Shown here: positions 44,712-54,374 of the stretch, piece after piece | Layout of the letters: each line of letters begins with the position of its first letter | How positions within the stretch are numbered: the first letter of the stretch is position 1 | NCBI GenBank assembly: GCA_963711035.1 | Contig: CAVQCN010000001.1 | Location: 124,001 to 188,000, forward strand | Source of the DNA: WHTK01 sp963711035 | GTDB lineage: Bacteria > Chloroflexota > Dehalococcoidia > DSTF01 > WHTK01 | DNA length: 64,000 nucleotides | Direction: 5' to 3' | Made by a program: the position numbers and the translations under genes | Notes under the pieces: model-generated | Databases searched by the model: none | What the model was told of the DNA's origin: nothing | Seen by the model: only the letters and a program-made list of their open reading frames with translations

Positions 44712-46483
44712 GCCCGCGGCCTCTCGAACGGGTCGCGAATAGCGGTGTCGTCTTCGGCCTTCGCTTCGGAGGCGCGCGTGGCCCAGGCCGGGAAGGGGAA
44801 CTCGATGACGACCGGCACCGGCAGCTCCGGCTGCGAGACGACCATCGTGCCTGGCTTCAGGATCGTGGCGCGCTGACGCACCGTGTCCGGCAGGAACCGG
44901 TACTCGTCCCGCGCCGCCTCGGCGCTGTCGAGACGTCCCACGACACGCAGGGAGGAGTTGGCGACGATGCGCCGCTCTACTTCGCTGGCCGTCTGCTGGG
45001 CGCCGATCAGGATGATGCCCAGGGAACGGCCGCGCTCGGCGATGTCGAGCAGGATCTCCTTGATTGGGCTGTTGCCGTCGCGCGGCGCGTACTTGTTGAG
45101 CTCGTCCAGCACCACGAAGAGCAGGGGCCGGCCGCTACCGGAGCGCTCCTTGTCCTCGAAAGCACGCCGCAGCACGGCGCCGACCACGAAGCGCTGGGCC
45201 CGCTCGTTGAGGTTGTGGATGTCGACAACGGAGAGACGCGACTCGAGACGGATGCGGTGCGACTCCGCATCCGGGATGTCGCCACGGATCATATGCTGCA
45301 CGTGCGAGAGGCTGCCGTAGAGCCGCCGCACGAAGGCGTTGATCGTCCCCTGGCCGATAGCGGGGCCGGCCCATGCCTGCGCGTCGTTCTCCAGCTGGCT
45401 GGCGATGATGTCGACCAGCGACGAGAAGCTGTCGACGTTCACGCTCACGCCCATGAAGTCGAAGCTGGCGGCGCCGTTCGGCAGGGGCTCCGCCTTGCGC
45501 AGCTGCGCCATGACGTTGTGAATGACTAGGGGATACTGGGCGCGCTCGTCCTCCGCGTCGGCGAAGAGGAAGGGCAGCAGGTCCTCTTTGCAGAACTCGT
45601 AGACCGTCCAGAAGAAGGACGTAACGTTGTCGGAGCGGCTGTTGACGTCCGGCGCGGCAGACGCGACGCCCTTCCGCGGCGGCGCCCAGAACGAGGTGCT
45701 GCTGAACGGCCGCGCCGGCAGGTCCAGAGGACGATAGCGCGCCGCCATTTCCGGCGTCAGTTTCTGGTTGGGGTGGTCGAGGAAGAGCAGGTCCTCGCCC
45801 TTCACGTTGAAAATCAGGCCGCGCGTGTTGATGCCGTCCCGGCCCAGCACGCCCGACTCGAAGATGCTGTAGAGCAGGAACAGCGCGTAGCTCGACTTGG
45901 TGGCCACGCCCGAGACACCGCTGATGTTGACGTGAGCGCCACGCCGTCCGTCCAGGAACTCGAGGTTGGCGTAGACGGGGTCGTCGCTGCGCGAGAGGCC
46001 GATGGGCACGCGCTCCTCCCAGCCTTCAGAGAACAGCGCCATATCGCGCTCGTCGCCGGTGGCGCGGTGGACCTCATCACCCGGCCGCGGCGGCACGAAC
46101 ACCTCTGGCTCGAAGCGCGTCGCCAGGATCTTGGCCGATTCGCTGACCTCGGCGGGCAACACACCGTCCTGGATCAGAAAGACGTCCGTGTCGAAGCGCG
46201 CGCCTTCGTGCCGCGTGCGCACCTGCGTCACGACGCCGAACATGCGCACGTCGGTGCCGTTCGGCAGCGTGCGCTTGAGAGCAACGAGGTCGTCGAGCTG
46301 CAGGAAGTGCTCCGGCCGCAGCGCCACCCAGAACTCGAGCGGTGTGGCGTCCTCGGTGCCGAGCACGCGTCCGACGGCTTCGTCGGAAATTTCGGGCTTG
46401 GGAGTCGAGTCGCGAGAGCCGTTGCGCCCCTGCGTCGGAGGCGCGTCGAAGGGATCAGGCAGACCGGCGGGGTGGTCGTTCAT
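44708..46483 (-). CDS. herA: HerA-like hexameric ATPase/translocase
   Basis: A 591-residue ATPase. The N-terminal HAS-barrel region (about residues 35-160) precedes a RecA/FtsK-like core with a nonstandard P-loop in GVSGVATKSSYALF and Walker B LLFVVLDELNKYAP. IILIGAQQTASEVERRIVANS and RVVGRLDSAEAARDEYRFLP are conserved downstream, including the arginine finger area. The P-loop form GVATKSS is common in bacterial HerA. The protein should form a hexamer that drives NurA along DNA. It is first in the operon herA, sbcD, sbcC, nurA, with start/stop overlaps at every junction. Confidence 0.9.
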   Translation of the reverse strand: MNDHPAGLPDPFDAPPTQGRNGSRDSTPKPEISDEAVGRVLGTEDATPLEFWVALRPEHFLQLDDLVALKRTLPNGTDVRMFGVVTQVRTRHEGARFDTDVFLIQDGVLPAEVSESAKILATRFEPEVFVPPRPGDEVHRATGDERDMALFSEGWEERVPIGLSRSDDPVYANLEFLDGRRGAHVNISGVSGVATKSSYALFLLYSIFESGVLGRDGINTRGLIFNVKGEDLLFLDHPNQKLTPEMAARYRPLDLPARPFSSTSFWAPPRKGVASAAPDVNSRSDNVTSFFWTVYEFCKEDLLPFLFADAEDERAQYPLVIHNVMAQLRKAEPLPNGAASFDFMGVSVNVDSFSSLVDIIASQLENDAQAWAGPAIGQGTINAFVRRLYGSLSHVQHMIRGDIPDAESHRIRLESRLSVVDIHNLNERAQRFVVGAVLRRAFEDKERSGSGRPLLFVVLDELNKYAPRDGNSPIKEILLDIAERGRSLGIILIGAQQTASEVERRIVANSSLRVVGRLDSAEAARDEYRFLPDTVRQRATILKPGTMVVSQPELPVPVVIEFPFPAWATRASEAKAEDDTAIRDPFERPRA

Positions 46484-46749
46484 GGCGCTCTCGTGTCCGA
46501 TCAGGCGCAGCTTAGCACGCCTACCGAGCGATCGTATGCGAACGCACGTGCGACTGTCCAGCGACCTTTCGATCGGCTCCGAACGTTGGCGACCACGATT
46601 CTCTAATCGACTCCTCCGGTTAACACGATTACTATGTAACGCGGGCCAAGCGCCGTTCAGAACGCCGAAGTTTGCCCGAAGCTTTACATGACGGATTGCA
46701 GATGCATCCCGAAGGTCGCACGGACGCTCACACCCGCCGAGGTACTGCC

Positions 46750-48069
46750 ATGCGTATTCAACGAACCAGCCTTGCCCTGATCGTCGCCGCCATCGGCGTC
46801 GCGCTCGTGCTCAGTCTCCCGACAAGGCAGACTCCGGTTGCAGCAGCCGGCCCCTCCGGCACATCGGGCGGGTTCGTCGTAAACCAGCAGATCATTGGCA
46901 GCTATATCGTGGTCTACCGTAACAACGTCGATGCACCGAGCTACACCTCGAGTCTTGCAAAGCGATTCGGCTTCACGGCGGGTCACGTTTTCAAGTCGGC
47001 CTTGCGCGGCTTTTCCGCCGCCTTGTCCGACCAGGCAGTAAACGAGCTTCGTAGCGATCCGAACGTCGCCTTTGTCGAGCAAGACAGCATCATGCGGGTA
47101 ACGGATACCCTCCCGACAGGCATCAAACGCATTCAGGCAGACCAGAACACCACCGGCGGCACCATCGGCCTCTCGTCCGGTAAGAACCTGTCGGGCGACA
47201 ACCTCAACGTCGCCATCATCGACACCGGGGTCACGAACAGCACCGGCGATCTGAACATCCTCGGCGGCTTCGCCCAGTATTACGGGCAGCAGTGCTTTGG
47301 CCGGTGGTGTTTTGGGGCACAGTGCGCCGCCAACACCAGCAGCTACGCCGACCAGTACGGCCATGGCACGCACGTAGCCGGAACCATTACTGCCAGGAAC
47401 AACGGCAGCGGCGTCGTAGGAGTTGCTCCGGGAACCGGCATCTACTCGGTGCGCGTCCTGGGCCCAGATGGGAGCGGCTGTACGTCAGACGTCATCGCAG
47501 GCGTCGACTGGGTCACCCAGCATGCTGCCCAGGACCACATCGCAGTCGCGAACATGAGCCTGGGCGGTGGCGATTCTCCCGCTCTGTGCAGCGCGATTAA
47601 CGACGCGACGAACGCCGGCGTCGTCTTTGCGGTAGCCGCGGGCAACAGCGGTGCGGATGCATCCAACACCTCTCCCGCCAACTGCACCAGCGCGATTACG
47701 GTCGCGGCCATCGCCGACTACGACGGTCAGCCGGGACACCTCGCATCGCCGACGTGCGCCAACTACGGCTCCGACGACAGCCTCGCCTCGTTCAGCAACT
47801 ACGGCTCGGTCGTCGACATCGCGGCGCCCGGCGTCTGCATCCAGTCGACGGTCCCGACGAATTGCGGCACCTCAATCTGCAACAGCAGCGGGTTGAACAC
47901 GCTGTCCGGCACCAGCATGGCGACGCCCCACGTTGCCGGTGCGGCGCTGCTCGATATCCTGCAGCAAGGGTGGTCTGCCGACTCGTCGCGCACCCAGAAC
48001 GTGCTGGATGATCTCATATCGACTGGATTCACGCAGAACGGGGCGTGCGGCTACAACATCGAGTCATAG
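46750..48069 (+). CDS. Secreted subtilisin-like serine protease (S8) with I9 prodomain
   Basis: A 439-residue exported protease. Signal peptide with hydrophobic core LALIVAAIGVALVLSL, then an inhibitor_I9 prodomain (YIVVYRNNV to AFVEQDSIMR), then the catalytic domain with Asp158 in IIDTGV, His205 in HGTHVAG, the oxyanion Asn in AVAAGNSG and Ser389 in GTSMATPHVAG. Extra cysteine pairs resemble proteinase-K-type enzymes. A TAG ends the frame at 48069, right where an Ig-like domain array begins in another frame, so the native protein may continue to 50251. The ATG at 46750 has GAGG upstream. Confidence 0.92.
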   Translation: MRIQRTSLALIVAAIGVALVLSLPTRQTPVAAAGPSGTSGGFVVNQQIIGSYIVVYRNNVDAPSYTSSLAKRFGFTAGHVFKSALRGFSAALSDQAVNELRSDPNVAFVEQDSIMRVTDTLPTGIKRIQADQNTTGGTIGLSSGKNLSGDNLNVAIIDTGVTNSTGDLNILGGFAQYYGQQCFGRWCFGAQCAANTSSYADQYGHGTHVAGTITARNNGSGVVGVAPGTGIYSVRVLGPDGSGCTSDVIAGVDWVTQHAAQDHIAVANMSLGGGDSPALCSAINDATNAGVVFAVAAGNSGADASNTSPANCTSAITVAAIADYDGQPGHLASPTCANYGSDDSLASFSNYGSVVDIAAPGVCIQSTVPTNCGTSICNSSGLNTLSGTSMATPHVAGAALLDILQQGWSADSSRTQNVLDDLISTGFTQNGACGYNIES

Positions 48070-50251
48070 CCTCACCGTGCCGATCGTGAACGTCGGCCCG
48101 GCGTGCGGCGAGTGGCGACCAGACACCACCAACCGTGACCGGCCAATCGCCCACTGGCAACAGCGTCTCGGTCGACATCAACGTCTCTGCCACCTTCAGC
48201 GAGAACATCCCACCCTACTCGCCGAGCGACTTCACCGTCACGCCCTCTGGTGGCAGCTCCATCGCCGGCGCCCTCTCCTACAACTCCTCCACCCACCTGC
48301 TCACCTTCAACCCGAGCAGCAACCTCGCCAACAGCACCACCTACACTGCCGCCCTCTCCTCCAACATCACCGAGGCTGCAGGCAACCACCTCACCGCTAC
48401 ATCCTGGCAATTCACCACCCAGGCCGGCGATACCACACCGCCTACCGTGACCAACGAATCGCCTACTGGCAGCGGTGTCTCCGTCGACGTCAACGTCTCC
48501 GCCACCTTCAGCGAGAACATCAGCTACTCCGACAGCGACTTCACCGTCACCCCTCAGGCGGTAGCCCTATCTCGGGCGCCCTCTCCTACAACTCCTCTAC
48601 CCACGTCCTTACCTTCAACCCCAGCAGCAACCTCACTAACAGCACCACCTACACTGCCGCGCTTTCTGCCAACATCACTGACGGCTCTGGCAATCATCTC
48701 GCCGCTACCACCTGGCAGTTCACCACCCAGAGCGGCGTGGTGGCGGCGGTTCTCCGCTTGCGACCATGAGCAGCCCGACACCGGGCTCCACCCTCAGCGG
48801 ATCGACCGTCACCTTCACCTGGAACCCCGGCACCAGCGCTCTGCAGTACTACCTCTACGTCGGCACTTCCACCGGCAGCAGCAGCATCTACAGCTACTCC
48901 GAAGGCACCAGCCTCTCGGACACCGTCTCCAACATCCCCACCAACGGCTCGACGGTCTACGTCCGCCTCTGGACTCGCCTCTCCTCGGGATGGCAGTACA
49001 ACGACTACACCTACGTCACCGGCAGCGGTGGTGGCGGCGACACCACGCCGCCTACCGTGACCAACGAATCGCCCACCGGCAGCGGCGTCGCCGTCAATGC
49101 CAACGTCTCCGCCACCTTCAGCGAGAACATCACCTACTCGGCCAACGACTTCACCGTCACGCCCTCTGGTGGCAGCTCCATCGCCGGGCGCCGTCTCCTA
49201 CAACTCCTCTACCCACGTGCTCACCTTCAACCCGAGCAGCAACCTCGCCAACAGCACCACCTATACCGCCGCCCTCTCCTCCAACATCACCGACGGCTCA
49301 GGCAACCACCTCACCGCTACCTCCTGGCAGTTCACCACCCAGACTGGCGACACCACACCGCCTACCGTGACCAGCGAATCGCCTACCGGCAGCGGCGTCG
49401 CCGTCGACGTCAACGTCACCGCCACCTTCAGCGAGAATGTCACCTACTCCAACGGCGACTTCACCGTCACCCCGTCGGGCGGTAGCCCCATCTCGGGCGC
49501 CCTCTCCTACAACTCCTCCACCCACGTGCTCACCTTCAACCCGAGCAGCAACCTCGCCAACAGCACCACCTACACTGCCGCGCTTTCTGCCAACATCACT
49601 GACGGCTCTGGCAACCACCTCGCCGCTACCACCTGGCAGTTCACCACCCAGAGCGGCGGTGGTGGCGGCGGTTCTCCGCTTGCGACCATGAGCAGCCCCA
49701 CGCCGGGCTCCACCCTCAGCGGATCGACCGTCACCTTCACCTGGAACCCCGGCACCAGCGCTCTGCAGTACTACCTCTACGTCGGCACTTCCACCGGCAG
49801 CAGCAGCATCTACAGCTCCTCCGAAGGCACCAGCCTCTCGGACACCGTCTCCAACATCCCCACCAACGGCTCGACAGTCTACGTCCGCCTCTGGACTCGT
49901 CTCTCCTCGGGATGGCAGTACAACGACTACACCTACGTCACCGGTAACGGTGGTGGCGGCGGTGGCGGCGGTTCTCCGCTTGCGATCATGAGCAGCCCGA
50001 CGCCGGGCTCCACCCTCAGCGGTTCAACCGTCACCTTCACCTGGAACCCCGGCACCAGCGCTCTGCAGTACTACCTCTACGTCGGCACTTCCACCGGCAG
50101 CAGCAGCATCTACAGCTCCTCCGAAGGCACCAGCCTCTCGGACACCGTCTCCAACATCCCCACCAACGGCTCGACAGTCTACGTCCGCCTCTGGACTCGT
50201 CTTTCCTCGGGATGGCAGTACAACGATTACACGTACACCGCCAGCCATTGA
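48070..50251 (+). pseudogene. Array of Ig-like domains, probable C-terminal extension of the S8 protease, frameshifted
   Basis: Seven extracellular domains in the order A, A', B, A, A', B, B. A-type domains (about 100 residues, TPPTVTNESPTG to WQFTTQ) resemble SbsA/Big_5 Ig-like folds with SATFSENI and LTFNPSSNL. B-type domains run from SSPTPGSTLSGSTVTFTWNP to GWQYNDYTYV, joined by glycine linkers. Three frame breaks are pinned by comparing sister repeats: one base missing near 48556, one missing near 48735 and one extra near 49187. A fourth change, equivalent to one missing base, is needed in the linker at 48060-48120. No start codon or ribosome site fits a separate gene. Confidence 0.75.
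48117..49957 (+). repeat. Tandem duplication of a ~921-bp A-A'-B unit
   Basis: Unit 1 (about 48117-49038) and unit 2 (about 49039-49957) align at an offset of 919-922 bases, differing only by the indels described and by scattered substitutions. A third B copy follows at a 300-base offset (B starts at 48766, 49688 and 49988). 921 is divisible by three. Confidence 0.85.
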
Positions 50252-50277
50252 GCATCAGGCAAGGAGCACAACAAGAG

Positions 50278-50307
50278 AGGGCCGGGCAGCCTGGGCTGCC
50301 CGGCCCT
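50278..50307 (+). terminator. Strong hairpin after the Ig-domain array
   Basis: AGGGCCGGGCAGCC pairs perfectly with GGCTGCCCGGCCCT around a two-base centre, 26 bases after the stop codon at 50251. Confidence 0.8.
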
Positions 50308-50319
50308 TCCATGTACTAC

Positions 50320-50357
50320 CTCTAGCAGGCGTAGCCGAATCGACGCGCCTGCTAGAG
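50320..50357 (-). terminator. Hairpin after the 153-residue hypothetical gene
   Basis: CTCTAGCAGGCG pairs perfectly with CGCCTGCTAGAG around a 14-base loop, seven bases beyond the minus-strand stop codon. With the previous hairpin it insulates two convergent genes. Confidence 0.7.
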
Positions 50358-50364
50358 CCAGCGC

Positions 50365-50826
50365 CTAGCGCGACTCGGCCGCCAGGGACTCCTCCGCGAC
50401 GATAGGGCGGACGTGCTGCGGCGCGGCGCGCTGGTCCCAGGTGCCGTCCTCGAGTAATCGCTCGGCCTCTCCGTGCGCGGCGGCGATGGCGGCGCCCTGC
50501 GTGCGCGCCCAGACGGCCAGCCGCGCGACGTCGCCTCCCGATTCGATGAACGACGCCTGCTCGACCGTGTGCTGCTCGTCGCAGTAGGCGCAGGCGATGA
50601 TCGGCTCGACTCGCTCGAAGCTGCCGTCACGACGAATGGTGACCTGCCATGCGGTCGGCGCCGCCGGGGGCTCATCCAGGACGCGGTATTCGACGCGGAA
50701 ATCGTAAAGACGACCGCTTTCTGCGCTGGGCAGGATGGCGCGCGCCTTCTGCAGCGACGAGAACACCCCAATCACGCTTTCGCCGGCCTCAGACGACTCG
50801 ATTACTACGAAGACAAGCTCGCTCAT
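50365..50826 (-). CDS. Hypothetical protein, 153 residues
   Basis: Not recognised. A cytoplasmic protein with no signal peptide. The N-terminal half alternates strands and helices (ELVFVVIESSEAGESVIGVF) and includes VTIRRDGSFERVEPI. A single Cys-x2-Cys (ACAYCDE) is followed by a helical region and an acidic C-terminus. One cysteine pair alone is not a full zinc ribbon, but two such pairs in a dimer could bind metal. GGGAGGA precedes the ATG. It is monocistronic, with its own terminator, upstream of no obvious partner. Confidence 0.65.
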   Translation of the reverse strand: MSELVFVVIESSEAGESVIGVFSSLQKARAILPSAESGRLYDFRVEYRVLDEPPAAPTAWQVTIRRDGSFERVEPIIACAYCDEQHTVEQASFIESGGDVARLAVWARTQGAAIAAAHGEAERLLEDGTWDQRAAPQHVRPIVAEESLAAESR

Positions 50827-50947
50827 GGCACCATCCTCCCTGGCCTGCTGCTACCATCACGATCGTACACCGGCGGCGTCCAGCATTCTCAAGATGGCGA
50901 AGAGACCAAAGGTCCGGCCAAGCAGACCGTTCTGTTACGTCGTGGAG

Positions 50948-51700
50948 TTAGAGGCAGAAGCGAGCGAGGTCGGTGGCCGCAAGGATGTTCGGCTGCTCTC
51001 CCAGCTGCGGCGACCCATCCAGATGACCAAGGATGGTATGCGCGCCGGGGTTGGCCTGGCTCCTCACGTGGTCGACCGCATCGATCCCCAGGTGCACGGG
51101 ATCGCCGCCACAGTTGCAGTCGAGCACCAGCACGTCGGCCGCTTTCGCCAGGGTCAGCAGGCCCGGGCAGAACTTCGAGTCGCCGGAGTACATGAAGGTG
51201 CGCCCGCCGATGCGCGCCGCGTAGCCATAGCACTGCAGCGCAGGCACGTGGTCCACTTCGGCGACGGTGAACTCCACCCCCGGCAGCTGCGCGCCGAAGC
51301 CGTCTGAGACCTCGACGTAGCGGCGCTGGTAGCCAAACTCCCGCTCCGGCATTGCGGGGAAGCCCAACTCCATCAGGTGCTCGGTGCGCTCCTCAATACC
51401 AGGCGGCCCGACGATGTAGAGGTCCTTGCGGCGCTGCGTGCGCCAGAACTCGAGCAGCAGAAACGGCAGGCCGAAGAAGTGGTCGGCGTGGAAGTGGCTA
51501 ATGAAGACGGCGTCGATCTCGTTCGGATCGAGTTGCGCCTTGCGCATCTGGGGCATGATCGTCGGGCCAGCGTCGAACAGGTAGCGCTCGTTGACCACGA
51601 AGGCGTTGTAAGAGCGGCCTTGCGCCGCGAAGGCATTGCCCGAGCCCAGGAAAAGGACCTCCAGGCCTGCCTTCTTCGCGTTGTCGCTTTCGAACGTCAT
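50948..51700 (-). CDS. MBL-fold metallo-hydrolase (RNase Z-like group)
   Basis: A 250-residue metallo-beta-lactamase-fold hydrolase. The opening VLFLGSGNAFAAQGRSYNAF and the metal motif FISHFHADHFFGLPFLL (HxHxDH) match the RNase Z/ElaC and arylsulfatase-like branch. The later metal histidines and aspartate are in AEVDHVPALQ, MYSGDSKFC and ILGHLDGS. It lacks the exosite typical of tRNase Z, so another phosphodiester or ester substrate is likely. It is divergent from the Crp/Fnr gene. The ATG at 51700 has a weak ribosome site. Confidence 0.85.
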   Translation of the reverse strand: MTFESDNAKKAGLEVLFLGSGNAFAAQGRSYNAFVVNERYLFDAGPTIMPQMRKAQLDPNEIDAVFISHFHADHFFGLPFLLLEFWRTQRRKDLYIVGPPGIEERTEHLMELGFPAMPEREFGYQRRYVEVSDGFGAQLPGVEFTVAEVDHVPALQCYGYAARIGGRTFMYSGDSKFCPGLLTLAKAADVLVLDCNCGGDPVHLGIDAVDHVRSQANPGAHTILGHLDGSPQLGEQPNILAATDLARFCL

Positions 51701-51828
51701 CGATCCAGTCGCAATCGTCGGCTACGCTTCGCCGGTCCAAGGATAGGAGCATGCCACGGACGCGGCGATGCATCAGTAAAGCGCTTCACATTTCTCCTAT
51801 ACTCATATCGGCGCACCGAGAACGAACA

Positions 51829-52632
51829 TTGACCGAGACCGCATCAGCCAACCAGACCACCGTCCTGCTCCAGGCGCCCTTGCTGCGTCGCCTGCCGAAG
51901 GACGACTTGCTCGCGCTCGCCGAAGGCGCCAGCCTGGAGAGCCACGCCGCGCGCACCACGATCTTCCACCAGGGAGACGAGGGGGACGCGCTCTTTGTCA
52001 TCGTCAGCGGCGCCGTGCGTATCTTGTACGACGCGCCGAGCGGTGAGCAAAAGACGCTGGCCGTGCTGCGCGCCGCAGACTGCTTCGGCGAGCTTGCGGT
52101 GCTGGACGGCCAGCCTCGCTCCGCTGCCGCCATCGCTACGGAGGATACCGTGCTGCTGCGCGTCGGACGAGACGACATCCGTGCCTGGCTGGCGGCGCGA
52201 CCACAGGCCTCGCTGGCGCTGCTCGAAACGCTGAGCCTGCGCCTGCGCCAAACCAACGAAGCGCTCGTCGAGATCGCGTTCTCGAACATCGAACGACGCA
52301 TCGCGCGCCTGCTGCTGCGGCTCTCGGCCGAGTTGCCGACGTCGAGAGACATCGCCGATCCAGCAACGATCAAGATCACCCAGAATGAGCTCGCCGCACT
52401 GCTCTCCGTGACCCGCGAGAGCGTCAACAAGCACCTGAAGCTGCTGGCTCAACGCGGCTGGCTCGAAGTCGGCCGCGGCGTCGTGACGATCCGCGATTTC
52501 GCCGGCGCTGGAGCAGTTCGACCGGTCGTAGGTCAATCGCCGCTTGCCGAACGGACGGTCGCGATAGCACGCCAATCTGGTTGCGCAGCGCTCCGCCTTA
52601 AGGGCCAAACGGGGATGGCGAAGATAGTGTGA
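51829..52632 (+). CDS. Crp/Fnr-family transcriptional regulator
   Basis: A regulator of about 267 residues. The N-terminal cyclic-nucleotide domain includes IFHQGDEGDALFVIVSG and the phosphate-binding cassette FGELAVLDGQPRSAA, with the arginine kept. A long dimer helix leads to the HTH ITQNELAALLSVTRESVNKH and wing GWLEVGRGVVTIRDF. There is no cysteine set for an Fe-S cluster, so cAMP-like ligand sensing is more plausible than Fnr. About 40 residues after IRDF look unrelated and may reflect a lost stop codon. The start is uncertain: I take the TTG at 51829; the frame is open to an ATG at 51751. Confidence 0.82.
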   Translation: MTETASANQTTVLLQAPLLRRLPKDDLLALAEGASLESHAARTTIFHQGDEGDALFVIVSGAVRILYDAPSGEQKTLAVLRAADCFGELAVLDGQPRSAAAIATEDTVLLRVGRDDIRAWLAARPQASLALLETLSLRLRQTNEALVEIAFSNIERRIARLLLRLSAELPTSRDIADPATIKITQNELAALLSVTRESVNKHLKLLAQRGWLEVGRGVVTIRDFAGAGAVRPVVGQSPLAERTVAIARQSGCAALRLKGQTGMAKIV

Positions 52633-54371
52633 GGTTCACGCTGGAGCCAGTCGTGATCGACTTGGCGATCAAGGCCCGCCAGTATGACCACACCGTGTAA
52701 TCTGCACGATAGAGGTCGCCAGATGGAAGAGGCCACGAACCCGCCGTAGAGAAGTTATTGCCGGCAACGAAGGTCGCCGCGCCAGTGTCGGTGTGATCAG
52801 ATCCCGCTGAAATCGACGTCGGAGCAACATAGATTGCCTGGAGCCGGACGATGGGTCATTGATTTTCGTCCCGTTGCTGAGTAGCGAAAGTCTACCGACA
52901 CGTCAGATCAGCGTGCAGCTCTTGACGTATGTCATATTGCGCCTGCTCCCGTAGCGAATACGTGACGCTGCAGGAACGTCATCATCGTCCGCCGGTAAAA
53001 TGAGTGTGCTGACTGGCCGCAAGCCGTGAGGTCCGGTAGGCAAATCTGAGCAGCGTAGACGAACCGTTTGTGGCAAGGGTCGGATTATGGCTGGCACTGT
53101 GCTGGTCGACGACTTAAGGCCCGTTGAGGTCGAGCCAGCTGACACGCTATCGGGCAGATTACCATCTGCCCATCAAGCTGAGTGCATGTGCTGCTACTCG
53201 CCAATGCACTACAGTTGACTGATCGCCAGTTTACCACGTTAATCCCACAGACGCCAGCAATACGTAATCGCCCACGTCGCTGCTCACCGCGGCCGTCACG
53301 GTCAGCGGGAGGCATGTGCTCTCAGCCGCATTGTTGGCGTCGTTCGAATCGTACTCAGCGCGCAGATAGTAGGTGCCGGCTGTACTGAATGTCTTCAACT
53401 GGGACGCAAACGAGCCATTGGCGACGGAGTCCGAATCGAACTGGCTGCCAACGCTACTACAGGTACTATCGGTGCCGTAGTACATGTAACGAAGCGTACC
53501 GGAGCCGTACGCATTCGCAATCGATCCGGTGATCTTTGCGCTGCTGCCGACAGTAATGCTGGTGACGGTACTGCTGCCGTCTGACAGCGACGCAGACACG
53601 CTGGGAGACGCCTTGTCGCCGTGCAGGTCGCGATACCGTCGACAGCATCGTAGTTGTCATCGTCCGCACGTATTCGGCGCTAGATGAGAACGACCTACCG
53701 TGTCGGTCTCGGTCGCGACTGCCATCTCGAGCGACGTGTGAGCCGTGGCTGACGTCGCTGTGGCCCAGCGTGGACGCCGCCGTCAGACATGAATTCGGTC
53801 AGCGGACGAAGTTTACAGTGCCGTCCGAGCCGATCGCGTTCTGGACAGACCCGCCAACGCGCACCGTGTTGCCACGATGATGTTGTCTCTCGACCAGGTA
53901 ATGTCGCAGATGCGGCGTTGCCTTGTAGGGTCTGACACCGGCTAGATTGCTGTCCGGCGAGGTCCAGCTCGCTCGCACGCCAACGACCTTATAGCAGTAC
54001 GTTCCGGGACTGACATAGTCCATCGTGAGTCGTCGTGCGGCTATCTGCCTGGAAGCAACGATAGTAGAAGGTGCGTCGGCATGATCGCAATCCGTGTCGA
54101 GCGCGATAGATCATTTACTCTCGTCGAGAAATCCCCCGGCTGGAACTGTCCAGGAGACCGTCGCATCCGCTGGTGTATCCGGCGACGTACTGGTAGTGAC
54201 GCTTCCAGCGTCGGCGCGAGCATGACGCCGCCGTGAACGTGTTACCCAGCGAAACTGCTCTTCGTCGGAGAAATACGCGCCCGACTGCAGCACGCCGCTG
54301 CCGCCCATCGCCGCGATGGCGAGGACGCCGAGCGTCATGGCGAGCAGACAGAGGTCGCGCAGTCGTCGCAT
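52598..54371 (-). pseudogene. SipW-dependent secreted multidomain protein, heavily frameshifted
   Basis: Coding-like segments in all three minus frames. At 54371 there is a signal peptide of the SipW type: MRRLRDLC, a hydrophobic core and SGAYFSDEEQF. Then come GNTFTA and DATVSWTVPAG (another frame), a fibronectin-like piece MDYVSPGTYCYKVVGVRASW (54023-53940), an Ig-like piece from SASLSDGSSTVTSI to LPLTVTAA (53599-53270), and a last stretch, TGAATFVAGNNFSTAG to NLTLSSPSPFGP, ending at 52598. It begins three bases after sipW. It is either a true pseudogene or one or two real genes with many consensus errors. The last 35 bases overlap the convergent Crp/Fnr gene. Confidence 0.6.
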
Positions 54372-54374
54372 CTG

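Noticed and set aside
40244..46483. HerA operon as an anti-phage defence module (HerA with SIR2 or DUF4297)
   Set aside because: The partners are SbcCD and a NurA-like nuclease, which is a repair arrangement. No SIR2, TIR or other effector domain is present.
48117..50251. Regular repeats that could suggest a CRISPR array
   Set aside because: The repeats are 300 and 921 bases long, divisible by three and encode Ig-like domains.
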